From contig NZ_BDAC01000013.1 in assembly GCF_002091635.1 (NCBI RefSeq), forward strand, positions 113,081 through 177,080: 64,000 nt of DNA, given 5' to 3'. The translations under genes and the position numbers were made by a program. Below are positions 55,077 through 64,000 of this stretch, in pieces (position 1 is the stretch's first letter; each line of letters starts with the position of its first letter). Origin of the DNA: Pseudomonas indica NBRC 103045. GTDB taxonomy: Bacteria > Pseudomonadota > Gammaproteobacteria > Pseudomonadales > Pseudomonadaceae. The notes below the pieces were generated by a model. It was not told where the DNA came from. It did no database searches and saw nothing but the letters and a program-made list of their open reading frames with translations.

Positions 55077-56606
55077 TTAATACAACTTAAATACCTTTGC
55101 TGCTCTTCCCAAATCACCAGCCAACTTAACTAAATACTGATTTACCTCCGAAATTCTCCTGCTACCCAACTCAACTCCTGCCGCAATTTCTCTAATAATA
55201 TTTGCATTATCCAGCATGTCTTTTACAACAGCACTCTGCTCCTCTGAAGCAGTTGCAACTTGTGCAATCTGCAACATAACTTGGGATACTGAATCTACAA
55301 TCTTCTCAATTGATCTACTAGCTTCGCTTGCTGCATTAACACTATTTTTTGATTCAACGACACAGTCTCCCATGACACCAAGAGCAAAAAATATACCTTT
55401 ATTTAAAGAAGCAATCATCGCCTGAATTTCATAAGTGGAATTATTTGTACGTTGAGCTAAGCTTCGAACTTCATCAGCAACAACAGCAAAGCCCTTCCCG
55501 GCCTCGCCTGCATGTGCAGCCTCAATCGCGGCATTCAAAGCCAGCAGATTTGTTTGATCAGTGATTTGATCAATAATTTCAATGATTTTACCTATTTTTG
55601 CAATATCAGCTTCAATGCATTTAATAGCCACATGTGAATCATTAACTCGTTGTGACAAGGCATTTATAGATGATACGGCTGTTTCAATAGCTTTTTGACC
55701 ATGAACCGCCAACTGCCGCCCCTCAGATGATAGTGCTGAGGACTTATTTGCCGCATTTGAAGTTTCAGTTATAGCGAAAGAAATCTGTGATAGCGCACTG
55801 ACAAATTCGTCGATCTTACCTGCTTGGTCACATATATCGTTTGACGTGCTTTGTGAAATATTTAAAGCCTCGCCCGCTGAATTAAACAGATCACCTTGTA
55901 TGTGTTTTATTGATTCAATCAAGGCGCTTACCCCAGCCCCCATCGCAATGATTGAAGACTGCATTTTACCCACTTCGTCATTGCTCGGTATAGTGCGATA
56001 TGTAAGATCACCTCTTGACATATCATTCATGACATGAACTATTTCATCTATTGAACTGCGAGTCTTTTTCATAAGAAGAAAAATAACAACAAAAAAGAGA
56101 CAATTAATTGATACAACAAGAAAATACACGTAAGCTTTAACGCGTTTGGAAATATCTGCAATTTCAATCCCGAAGCGATTAGAGTTCGTGTAGGGCCAAC
56201 TTACAAGTCGTTTCATTTCCTCAATATGCCCAGGGTTTAATCCATCTTTATAAATGCTACTTGCATACCTCTCGAGCAGCCCAAGTTTTATTTCTGAAGC
56301 TTCAGACAGCTCAAGAATCAAGCCCTTTCCCAGTAATCTTAAAAGAGCTTTATCACCCTTCCACAAACTGTTTACAGCTGTAGTTTGTCTACGAGCCCTC
56401 TGCACCTGCCCTACTATAAAACTTATATTTATTTCTTTTTTATGCAGCTCGTAGTACACCTTGCTCAAGGCAACAACATGCTCCCTTTCAAAATAAGCAA
56501 ATTCAGCCATCTTATGCATTAATCGCATCCCGAATAGCGCAACAAAAAAAGAAAATCCTGCCATAACAAGAATCAAAAAAAATCGACACCGCAGCGAACA
56601 GTTCAT
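55077..56606 (-). CDS. alkN: AlkN, methyl-accepting chemotaxis protein
   Basis: This is a membrane chemoreceptor, probably for alkane chemotaxis. From the ATG at 56606, which has AGAGGGG five bases before it, the product is 509 residues. It has a first membrane segment [17 protein letters not shown], a periplasmic helical domain, a second membrane segment [19 protein letters not shown], a HAMP linker and the cytoplasmic signalling hairpin ([20 protein letters not shown]). The frame is open 33 codons further up, without a good site. It is separated from alkL by a terminator and intron/recombinase relics, so it probably has its own promoter. Confidence 0.88.
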   Translation of the reverse strand: MNCSLRCRFFLILVMAGFSFFVALFGMRLMHKMAEFAYFEREHVVALSKVYYELHKKEINISFIVGQVQRARRQTTAVNSLWKGDKALLRLLGKGLILELSEASEIKLGLLERYASSIYKDGLNPGHIEEMKRLVSWPYTNSNRFGIEIADISKRVKAYVYFLVVSINCLFFVVIFLLMKKTRSSIDEIVHVMNDMSRGDLTYRTIPSNDEVGKMQSSIIAMGAGVSALIESIKHIQGDLFNSAGEALNISQSTSNDICDQAGKIDEFVSALSQISFAITETSNAANKSSALSSEGRQLAVHGQKAIETAVSSINALSQRVNDSHVAIKCIEADIAKIGKIIEIIDQITDQTNLLALNAAIEAAHAGEAGKGFAVVADEVRSLAQRTNNSTYEIQAMIASLNKGIFFALGVMGDCVVESKNSVNAASEASRSIEKIVDSVSQVMLQIAQVATASEEQSAVVKDMLDNANIIREIAAGVELGSRRISEVNQYLVKLAGDLGRAAKVFKLY

Positions 56607-57189
56607 ATTAACCCCTCTAAGCGCTATGGCAAGTTGAAAGCATTCAAAAATATTTATTTTTATCCACGTATTCTGGAGCATAATACAGAAGGCGGTTTTT
56701 GCCAATCATCTTGTTGTTCTCCCACTGTTCAAGAAGTCTCTGCAAAGTATCACGCAACCTAATTTCTCTCCACATAGGAAAATCAGGCCATTTACTCTCA
56801 CATCTAACATGGTACGGCTGGACTCATCTTTAGTCTGCCTTCAACTACTCCTTGGTGTAGTTATCTAAATAATATTATTGCTGCGGCAATCAACCCGGGC
56901 ACTTGCTCGTGCACATGGAATTCAAGCGCTTGTGAATCTTGCAGGGTAGTTGCGGATTATGGAGGGCTTAGTGCGCCAGTTAAAGCTGGCGGAGGGTAGT
57001 CGATGACAGTTCGATACTGGTAATAAATGGCGAATCAACCAGACCCCGAGTCATGCATGTTGCGCCGTGAGGTTCAGGGTAAAGCGTTGACAGGGGAAAC
57101 CGATGGGCCAGCCATGGAGCCGCGTAATCACAAATTCGGGATGCCGATGCTGTTAAGCGAAGCAGAAGGCTATACGGAGCATGACGATA
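56607..57189. other. Region upstream of alkN, including the 5' part of a group II intron remnant
   Basis: From 56607 to about 56880 the sequence is AT-rich and noncoding and should hold the alkN promoter. From about 56900 to 57189 composition rises and the sequence runs into an intron domain V at 57190, so it is probably the preceding intron domains. A small plus-strand open frame here is not a gene. Confidence 0.4.
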
Positions 57190-57267
57190 CCCGAGGCAGG
57201 AGCCGTATGCGGTAGTTCCGCACGTACGGATCCGTGCGGGGGGCGGCAGGTAACCGCCGTCCCTACC
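57190..57267 (+). mobile_element. Group II intron 3' tail (domains V-VI) inside a recombinase fragment
   Basis: GAGCCGTATGCGG and CCGCACGTACGGATC form domain V, followed by GGCGGCAGGTAACCGCCGTCCCTACC. The tail ends next to GCGACC, which belongs to the coding sequence of the tyrosine recombinase on the other strand. It is the near twin, in opposite orientation, of the tail at 51945-52002. Confidence 0.7.
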
Positions 57268-57474
57268 GCGACCAGTTTTCTGCTGCATCACGATGGCTCG
57301 CGGCGACACGTGTTCTCCATGGGCTATGTCGCGCACACGAAGTTTGGTTAAGTCGCAGGCTCGCAGCTTGCTGTCGATGGACGAGTCGAATAGAGCAAGA
57401 TCCCAGGATCTCTCCGCAATCTGGAGCCTTACACGGATGGCCCATATATCGCTGATCCGGAGCGGGGCTTTCAA
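57268..57474 (-). pseudogene. Tyrosine recombinase (phage-integrase family), N-terminal fragment
   Basis: The minus strand reads LKAPLRISDIWAIRVRLQIA, then LALFDSSIDSKLRACDLTKLRVRDIAHG and IVMQQKTGR, the start of a short integrase type common on Pseudomonas plasmids and islands. The frame is broken exactly at QQKTGR by the intron tail. The catalytic Arg-His-Tyr part is not in the window. Confidence 0.65.
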
Positions 57475-57510
57475 GAAAAAAGCACCCTCTCTAATGGATC
57501 GAAAGAGTGC
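57475..57510 (-). terminator. Terminator after alkL
   Basis: On the minus strand GCACTCTTTC pairs with GAGAGGGTGC (two G-T pairs) around GATCCATTA, followed by six T. It lies 25 bases after the alkL stop and should end the alkBFGHJKL transcript. Confidence 0.8.
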
Positions 57511-57534
57511 TGCGACAGTGACAGACCTGATTAC

Positions 57535-58227
57535 TTAGAAAACATATGACGCACCAAGACTGAGAATGAAAGGATCAACCTCAATTTTAGTAGAAACAGG
57601 AACCGGGCCAAGAGTACCTGTGACGTCCGTTTTGAAAGGAATATAACGCACATCTGAATTTAGCATCCATGAGTTACCAAGGTCATATCTAAGGCCAACC
57701 TGAAAAGCAGGCGCCCATTTATCCTTAATATCAAACGAACTCAAAGCACCGTCGGTTTTATCAAAAAATAGCACCCGACCAACACCAACCCCAACATATG
57801 GATAAAGTCGCTCAAAGCTATCGTAATGATATTGAAGCGAAAGAATTGCAGGGCCGTAATCAACTTCACTGACTCTTCCCAGCGAGGAGATTGATTTCTC
57901 ACCTTGAAATTTAGCCCTAGCTGGCACCCCAACAAAAAAATCCACCGCTATATTTGAGCTAACAAAATAGGCGATATCAAACGTAAGTGTTGTATCATTA
58001 CCAATACTTACATCAGCATTTGGCAAAGCCCCCCCTCCAACATTTAGATCGCCAAGCTCCTCACCCACATAGACCTTAGAAAAATTGAAGCTAGCGACCC
58101 AGTCACCCTGATTATAGCCAGCAGATTTCGCCGGATAATTTTCATTCGCCCATGCAGTGGCCGCCCCCAAAACAAAATTAGCAACCAACACCGGCATCGC
58201 GATTACTTTATAATTAGAAAAACTCAT
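57535..58227 (-). CDS. alkL: AlkL, outer membrane alkane import channel (OmpW family)
   Basis: AlkL lets medium- and long-chain alkanes pass the outer membrane. The 230-residue product matches the GPo1 protein from memory. It has a signal peptide ending TAWA before NENYPAKSAGYN, amphipathic beta strands of the 8-strand OmpW barrel, and a C-terminal GASYVF ending in phenylalanine. It is the last gene of the alk operon before the terminator. Confidence 0.95.
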   Translation of the reverse strand: MSFSNYKVIAMPVLVANFVLGAATAWANENYPAKSAGYNQGDWVASFNFSKVYVGEELGDLNVGGGALPNADVSIGNDTTLTFDIAYFVSSNIAVDFFVGVPARAKFQGEKSISSLGRVSEVDYGPAILSLQYHYDSFERLYPYVGVGVGRVLFFDKTDGALSSFDIKDKWAPAFQVGLRYDLGNSWMLNSDVRYIPFKTDVTGTLGPVPVSTKIEVDPFILSLGASYVF

Positions 58228-58328
58228 TGTGCTACCCTCGTTTTGTTGTCGACATATTCTTAAATAGAACTGCTAACATGTCACAGAGACTGATATCTAA
58301 AAAATCAGTCAAAGCCCATACAGAAAGC

Positions 58329-59969
58329 TTATTCACAGACAGAAGAACTACTGCGCAATAAAATATCACCATATTTCTCGCGCAAACGATTCTTCAAAAT
58401 CTTGCCAGTACCATTGCGTGGCAGTTCTTCAACAAAGATAGCGGCATCTGGAATTTGCCATCTAGCCACCTTATCTGCGAAATAATTACATACCTCACCA
58501 CTTGTTAATTCCGAATTAGGGGATTTAACTGCGATGAGGAGAGGTCGCTCGTCCCATTTTTCGTGCCTTGCAGCTATAACAGCAGCATCAACAATATGAG
58601 GGTGCGCAATCGCAATACTCTCCAGCTCTACCGTACTGATCCACTCACCGCCAGACTTTATAATGTCCTTTGCACGATCACAGATTGTCATGAAACCGTC
58701 CGAATCTATGGTAGCCACGTCTCCAGTTGAAAACCAACCATCTGAGAGTGTCGAACCAGGATCGCTATGAAAGTAATCTTTAATAACCCAGTGCCCACGC
58801 GCCATTAGGTTGCCTTTACTTCGACCATCTTCAGGTAGTCTAATCCCCTCATCATTAACGATTTTTAACTCGACACCGTAAGGCGGGCGCCCTTGGCTTT
58901 TGCGCAGTGAAAGCTTTTCATCTGGAGATAAATCTACGTGGTGCGCGAGTGGAGTGTTTGCCGTGCCAAATGGCGAAAGCTCAGTCATACCCCAAGCATG
59001 AATAACTTCAACACCATATATATCGTTAAATTCTCTAATCATAGACGCAGGACAGGCCGAACCTCCTACAACAACCCGCGTGAGGCTTTGGCTTTTAGAA
59101 CCATTACCGGCTTGTGCCGCTAACAACCCCTGCCAAACAACCGGCACCCCAAGAGCAATGCTAACTCCTTCGCTAGCAATCAACTTCGATAAACTAGCGC
59201 CATCAAGAGCCGGACCAGGAAGAACTAGCTTCGCACCAACCATTGCAGCGGAATATGGAGTCCCCCATGCATTTACATGAAACATTGGAACTACGGGCAA
59301 AATGGTATCTCGCGCAGACAAATTTAGTGTGTCTGGCATTGCGGTGGTCATTGAATGCAAAACTGTCGAGCGGTGTGAATAAAGTACACCCTTCGGGTTG
59401 CCCGTAGTACCTGATGTGTAACATAGACTAGACGCCTCATTTTCATCTACATCAGGCCATATATAGTTATCATCACCCTGACCAATTAGATCCTCGTATG
59501 CAATCAATCCTGGCATTTGAGCAGATGCATTTGAATTATTATGAGCCATCAAGACAAACGCCTTGACTTTTGGTAACGAACCGCGAATCTCAGCAATGAT
59601 TGGCAAGAACGTATCATCAAGAAATACTACCTTATCCTCCGCATGGTTTATCACATATGTGATCTGCTCAATGAAAAGCCTCGGATTGATTGTATGGCAT
59701 ACCATTCCTGCGCCAGAGACAGCGTAGTAAACCTCAAGATGACGAATATTGTTCCATGCAATCGTTGCACAACGATCACTAGGCGTAAGACCCATCTTGC
59801 CCAATGCAGAAGCGAGCTTACGAGCACGAAGCTCCACTTCTTTCCAACAACTTCTTGTTACTTCTCCAGAGGTTTCGACTGAAACCACCTCTCTCGCACC
59901 ATGATATCGTGCAGCATGCTCAACAAGCGAACCAATGACCAACTGATTACGCATCATCTGACCTAACAT
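58329..59969 (-). CDS. alkK: AlkK, medium-chain acyl-CoA synthetase
   Basis: AlkK activates the fatty acid made from the alkane to its CoA ester for beta-oxidation. The 546-residue product has the AMP-binding motif [16 protein letters not shown] near residue 184, [12 protein letters not shown] near residue 416 and the C-terminal lysine region [15 protein letters not shown]. The ATG at 59969 (MLGQMMRNQ) has GAGGCGAC before it and matches the GPo1 start; a GTG one codon earlier is less likely. Confidence 0.95.
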   Translation of the reverse strand: MLGQMMRNQLVIGSLVEHAARYHGAREVVSVETSGEVTRSCWKEVELRARKLASALGKMGLTPSDRCATIAWNNIRHLEVYYAVSGAGMVCHTINPRLFIEQITYVINHAEDKVVFLDDTFLPIIAEIRGSLPKVKAFVLMAHNNSNASAQMPGLIAYEDLIGQGDDNYIWPDVDENEASSLCYTSGTTGNPKGVLYSHRSTVLHSMTTAMPDTLNLSARDTILPVVPMFHVNAWGTPYSAAMVGAKLVLPGPALDGASLSKLIASEGVSIALGVPVVWQGLLAAQAGNGSKSQSLTRVVVGGSACPASMIREFNDIYGVEVIHAWGMTELSPFGTANTPLAHHVDLSPDEKLSLRKSQGRPPYGVELKIVNDEGIRLPEDGRSKGNLMARGHWVIKDYFHSDPGSTLSDGWFSTGDVATIDSDGFMTICDRAKDIIKSGGEWISTVELESIAIAHPHIVDAAVIAARHEKWDERPLLIAVKSPNSELTSGEVCNYFADKVARWQIPDAAIFVEELPRNGTGKILKNRLREKYGDILLRSSSSVCE

Positions 59970-60045
59970 CACGTCGCCTCACATTGATGATTTATGTTCA
60001 TTAAAAAACCATCTATTGACCATGTTTTTTACATGCAGACAGCTA

Positions 60046-61704
60046 TCATGCCAACTCTAGCTCTGCACCCTCGCGAGCAAACTCAGCGCTAGCCTCTAAT
60101 GCTTCCACATCAAGATTCCGCATAATTATTTCTGCCGCATTTTCTGCAATCATAATAGTTGGAGCGTTTGTGTTACCCGCGACCAAGTGCGGCATAATTG
60201 ACGCATCAACGACTCTAATATTTGCCAACCCACGGATCTTCAGGCACGGATCAACAACTGACGCTGGATCTTTACCCATCCTACAAGTACCTACCGGATG
60301 GTATATAGTCTCAGCTCGCCTACGAATATCTTCGATTATTTCATCATCAGTTTTAACAGCCTGGCCCGGTACTACTTCATGCTTAAAATGCTTCGCCATC
60401 GATGGGGCCTGCAAAATAGCGCGCCCTATCTTAATACCCGCAATCATGGTTTTAATATCTTCATGATCGCTAAGATAGTTCGGGTCAATTAAAGGCGGCT
60501 GTAATGGATTGGCGCTTTTTAGGCCAATTCTGCCTCGGCTCTTAGGCAAAAGATCACATATATGTAGCGTATAACCATAACCACCCGCTATTTTTCGACC
60601 GTGATCTTTAAGATAAGTTGGAAGGAAATGAAACTGCAAATTGGGCCGATCACGATCAGGAGAACTTTTTACAAAACCACCCGACTCTGCCACGTTACTA
60701 GTGAGAAACCCCTCGCGCTTAAACACATATGAAAACAAACCCGAGACACCACGAGGGATGAAAGAAAGAGCAACACCTATCGGCTCTCTCGAATTTGCTG
60801 CGCACATCAATGTGATGTCCAAATGATCTTGAAGATTTTTCCCCACCTCAGGAAGATCATGGACTAGAGAAACACCATGTTCCTTAAGCTCGGCTGCAGC
60901 CCCAACACCAGAAAGCATTAGAAGGTGAGGCGTGCCGACTGCGCCAAGACTAAGAAGTACTTCACCACCACTCGTTGTCTTGACTTGATGGTGCATATTT
61001 TTCTTTATATAAGAAACACCAACCGCCTTACGGTCTTCAAAAAGAATTTTTGATGCATGCGCATCAGTAATGATGTCTAGATTTGGTCTGGAAAGTACAC
61101 CGTGCAAGAATGCACGCGCCGAGCTCCAGCGTTGTCCATTTTTTTGGGTTACTTGATAGAACCCTACGCCGTCCTGGTACTCGCCGTTGAAATCTCCGTT
61201 GAAATTAATATTGGCCTCCATGCCGGCTTGCACGAATGCTTTGCTAAGCGGATTGATATATTTTAAATCACTAACAGCTAATTCTCCGTCAACCCCATGG
61301 TGCTCGGACTTATCGAATCGCTGGTTGCATTCAAGCCTTTTGAACAACTCAAGAGCCCGGTACCAACCCCAGTAGCGGCCGGCCGCCTGCTCCCATGCGT
61401 GGTAATCGTCTTCATGCCCTCGGATATAGACCATTGCGTTGATTGAGCTTGAACCACCTAACGTTTTTCCTCGTGGCCAGAAAAGGCTCCGGCCGTTGAG
61501 ATTTTGCTGTGGCGCAGTTTGAAAAGCCCAATTCAACTTTTTACTATTTGAAAGCAAAGCAATACCTAACGGCATATGAATTAGCGGATTCGTATCTCGC
61601 GGCCCAGCTTCAAGTAAACAAACTCTTTTAGAGGGGTCGGCCGAAAGACGATTAGCAAGCACACATCCTGCAGATCCAGCACCAACGATTATATAGTCGT
61701 ACAT
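60046..61704 (-). CDS. alkJ: AlkJ, FAD-dependent (GMC family) alcohol dehydrogenase
   Basis: AlkJ oxidises the fatty alcohol to the aldehyde at the inner membrane and passes electrons to the respiratory chain. The 552-residue product has the FAD motif [14 protein letters not shown] at residues 7-20, the GMC signature [18 protein letters not shown] near residue 80 and the active-site histidines in HPVGTCRMG and [11 protein letters not shown] remember the GPo1 protein as 558 residues. Here the frame stops after GAELELA, and the next bases would code six more residues in another frame. Confidence 0.95.
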
Positions 61705-61742
61705 TTTATCTTCTCGAGGTAATGATTTATCGAAAAAATTAC

Positions 61743-63194
61743 TCAGCTCAAATACTTAACTGTGATACCAATCAACTGCTTCACCTTCTTGGTATAAGGC
61801 GGAAACAACCAATGCGTGATTGAGAACTTATCTATAAGAACTGGTTTTTCGTGAGAAAACGCCCTGAACCCGTAAACTCCATGAGCACTGCCGATACCAC
61901 TATTATTGACACCGCCAAATGGGAGATTAGGGTGCAAAAAGTGCACGACACTCAGATTAACTCCGACCGAACCAGAGCTTGTACGAGCCACGATGTTATT
62001 TACAAATTGTTTATCTTCAGAAAAGACATACAGCGCCAGGGGCTTGTCACCGTCATTCACACGCTTAATTACAGAATCTATATCATCGTATTCAATTATA
62101 GGAAGTAGCGGCCCGAATATTTCCTCATGGTTAATATCCATAGCAGCAGTGACGTTAGATAAAACCGTTGGCACCACAAGCCTCTCAGTCGCGTCAACTT
62201 GACCCCCTTGCAGAATTTTTGCACCTTTAGCTTTCGCGTCAGTCAGGAGTTTATTAATTCGATTGAAATGTTGATCATTGACGATCCTGCAATAGTCTGC
62301 CGATCTACGCTGCGCAGCAAAATCCTTCCCATAAACTCGCACAATCTCTTTCACAAGAATTTCATTGAATTTCTGGGCTATACACCGATGAACAAATACG
62401 TGATCAGGCGCTATGCACGTCTGGCCGTTGTTTGAAAACTTTCCCCACACTATGTTGCGCGCAGCTTTCGGCAAATTTGCTGTTGGTCCAATAATGGTTG
62501 GAGATTTTCCGCCTAACTCCAAAGTAACCGAAGCGAGTGTTTTTGACGCCGCTTCCATCACTAACTTGCCGACCCTAGGACTACCAGTAAAAAAAATATG
62601 GTCAAATGGCAGAGCCAACAGCTCCTGGGAAACTGCGGCATCACCCTCCACCACAGCGACTAGGTCGACAGAGAATGCCTCCCTGACTATAGATCCGATC
62701 AGTGTTGCAGTGTGTGGTGTCAATTCAGACGGCTTTATAACAACGCTATTTCCTGCCGCTAACGCAGATACAAGAGGACCGAAACTAAGGTTGAATGGAT
62801 AGTTCCACGGCGCAATTATCAAACAGACACCCTTAGGCTCGTAACGAAGTCCTGCCCGCGTGCCCGCTACACTAAGTGCCGCCCTCACTCGCCGTGGCTT
62901 CATCCAATCTTTAAGGTTCCGTTTGGCATGATTAATTTCTTGCAATACCGGAAAGATTTCTGTTAGCTTCACCTCGCTTGCCGGCTTGCGAAAGTCCGCT
63001 GCAAGTGCAGCAATAATTTCAGGCTCACGACGCTGAATAGTTTCCTTAAGTAAATTAAGAGCAGCGATGCGCTCTGCTATGCCAAATTTACCACGACGCG
63101 CACTACTTGCAACTTTCTGCAAATTAAATACTTCAAGCGCTGAATGGGTATCGGCACTAGAGTTTAACTTGGCTAGGCTAATTGGTATGGTCAT
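61743..63194 (-). CDS. alkH: AlkH, aldehyde dehydrogenase
   Basis: AlkH oxidises the fatty aldehyde to the acid. The 483-residue product has the catalytic glutamate in [11 protein letters not shown] near residue 227, the catalytic cysteine in [12 protein letters not shown] near residue 260 and the nucleotide-binding [13 protein letters not shown]. It resembles the membrane-associated class 3 family. It lies between alkG (46 bases upstream) and alkJ (38 bases downstream). Confidence 0.95.
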
Positions 63195-63240
63195 TTTTAT
63201 TTTGTCCTGAATTACCTAGAATGACTTGAAGTTTTAATCT

Positions 63241-63762
63241 TCACTTTTCCTCGTAGAGCACATAGTCTTCTTTCGTAGCCCCGCAATCCGGACAGCACCA
63301 GTCATCAGGAATATCCTCAAAGCGAGTACCTGGAGTAAAACCCTCGGCCTCATCGCCCAACGCCTCATCATATATATGGCCACAAGTAATACATATCCAC
63401 TTCAAGTATGCTTTCCCGCCTTGGGCATCAGACCTTGGAGGTTGAGTTTTATATAGATCTTGGCCTTTAACGTCGGCACTAGGCAATTTCTCTAAGCTTG
63501 TCGGCGCAACCACTGCTTCAGCAGTTAAACTTGTGCCACTAACCTCGGATAAATTTGGCGAAGTATGGGTTGAGGTGACGCCCTTTTCACCTACGCCGCT
63601 CTCAATTAACATGAAGTCAAGCTTGTCTCGAACGGCGCAATCGGGGCAGCACCAATCCTCAGGAATAAGGTGCCAAGGCGTACCTGGAGAAAACCCCTCA
63701 TGCACATTACCCGCACTCTCATCATAAACATAATTACAATCCGGGCATTTATAGCTAGCCAT
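63241..63762 (-). CDS. alkG: AlkG, two-domain rubredoxin
   Basis: AlkG carries electrons from AlkT to the alkane hydroxylase AlkB. The 173-residue product, MASYKCPDCNYVYDE onward, has two rubredoxin domains joined by a linker of about 65 residues. Each domain has its CxxC pair: CPDC/CPDC in the first and CITC/CPDC in the second. The frame extends four codons upstream, but the GPo1 start at MASYK is preferred. It matches that protein from memory. Confidence 0.96.
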   Translation of the reverse strand: MASYKCPDCNYVYDESAGNVHEGFSPGTPWHLIPEDWCCPDCAVRDKLDFMLIESGVGEKGVTSTHTSPNLSEVSGTSLTAEAVVAPTSLEKLPSADVKGQDLYKTQPPRSDAQGGKAYLKWICITCGHIYDEALGDEAEGFTPGTRFEDIPDDWCCPDCGATKEDYVLYEEK

Positions 63763-63809
63763 ACTCATCACCATGTCAAATTGTTATTTTGCGTTGCGGC
63801 AAATTTGCG

Positions 63810-64000
63810 TTATTTATTTCTCATCTTCTTCCTTGTGGAAGATTTTCTTACAACCTGTGGGGTGCTCGCCTGATCAAGAACTTCAGTCTTAGCCGCACAG
63901 CCCTCATTTTTATTTTCTTGATTAAGTGGGATCACTAATTCTGCGGCCAAAACTGCCATTCCAGTTGGAGTAGCATCTGAAATACCACTTTCCGAGTTGG
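63810..64000 (-). CDS. alkF: AlkF, rubredoxin 1, C-terminal part (runs off the right edge)
   Basis: The last 63 codons read NSESGISDATPTGMAVLAAE and end RKSSTRKKMRNK, which I recognise as the linker and tail of the 132-residue GPo1 AlkF. The single rubredoxin domain lies beyond the edge. In GPo1, AlkF cannot replace AlkG in electron transfer. alkB should precede it outside the window. Confidence 0.9.
   Translation of the reverse strand, partial: NSESGISDATPTGMAVLAAELVIPLNQENKNEGCAAKTEVLDQASTPQVVRKSSTRKKMRNK

Larger units (their letters stand above)
44818..64000. mobile_element. Left part of a genomic island inserted in recA (right end outside the window)
   Basis: Host-like sequence stops inside recA at about 44817, and base composition changes at once to AT-rich. 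The segment carries a replacement recA, IS and group II intron debris and the alk genes. No integrase is intact here, and the true ends were not identified, so the type of element is unknown. The first 124 bases contain TTAGG words and a small TTAGGG/CCCTAA hairpin (about 44878-44893) before the second recA. Confidence 0.75.

Noticed and set aside
57027..57215. 62-codon plus-strand frame near the alkN upstream region
   Set aside because: It runs into an intron domain V, so it is part of intron RNA rather than a gene.
56980..57267. Continuation of the tyrosine recombinase frame through the intron tail
   Set aside because: After QQKTGR the translation follows the intron sequence and shows no integrase homology, so only 57268-57474 is kept.
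44818..64000. Defence or CRISPR system in the island
   Set aside because: No repeat-spacer array, cas gene, restriction or toxin-antitoxin gene is visible; the cargo is catabolic.

Overview
The window is a chromosomal segment of a Pseudomonas, most likely of the P. aeruginosa lineage. It consists of about 44.8 kb of high-GC core genome followed by about 19 kb of foreign, mostly AT-rich island DNA. From memory of that genome, the core order follows the PAO1 block PA3658 to PA3617: glnD, map, rpsB, tsf, pyrH, frr, uppS, cdsA, dxr, rseP, bamA, skp, lpxD, fabZ, lpxA, lpxB, rnhB, an AGCS symporter, dnaE, accA, tilS, pyrG, kdsA, eno, ftsB, ispD, the gfnR/frmA/fghA formaldehyde genes, ispF, truD, surE, pcm, nlpD, rpoS, rsmZ, fdxA, mutS, pncC and recA. 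A DUF368 membrane-protein gene sits between pcm and nlpD, and an HPF plus baeRF3-like pair sits between ispD and gfnR. The first 17 kb is the envelope and translation superoperon. Regulatory sites readable in the core are a GacA-type UAS and promoter for the sRNA rsmZ, a PsrA-type palindrome inside nlpD that fits the rpoS promoter, and a LexA box before recA.

At about position 44817 the host recA is cut after codon 166 and foreign DNA begins. A complete second recA of different codon usage lies 124 bp inside the junction, on the same strand and without an SOS box of its own. It would supply RecA in place of the disrupted gene. One short tract of this second recA (about 45547-45690) has host-like GC-rich codon usage, so the gene is a mosaic.

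The rest of the island carries the medium-chain alkane oxidation system of the P. putida GPo1 / OCT-plasmid type, recognised by remembered protein sequences. alkS (LuxR/MalT-type activator) and alkT (rubredoxin reductase) are on the plus strand. alkF (partial), alkG, alkH, alkJ, alkK and alkL are on the minus strand, followed by the chemoreceptor gene alkN; alkB should lie just beyond the right edge. The pathway is alkane to alcohol (AlkB with AlkG/AlkT electron transfer), to aldehyde (AlkJ), to acid (AlkH), to acyl-CoA (AlkK), with AlkL as the outer-membrane import channel. The two alk blocks face each other tail to tail.

The two gaps around alkST (about 46.0-47.9 kb and 51.9-57.3 kb) are nested wrecks of mobile DNA. 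They hold an internally deleted IS1182-family element, IS5-family transposase fragments, IS66 tnpB split by an intact group II intron, an IS21 istB fragment, remnants of further group II introns and a tyrosine recombinase fragment. The strongest lead is the recA-interrupting island that brings its own recA. Secondary leads are the repeated TTATGTGG/CCACATAA inverted sites with a 32-bp perfect palindrome beside one of them, and the inverted pair of group II intron tails that brackets the alkN segment.
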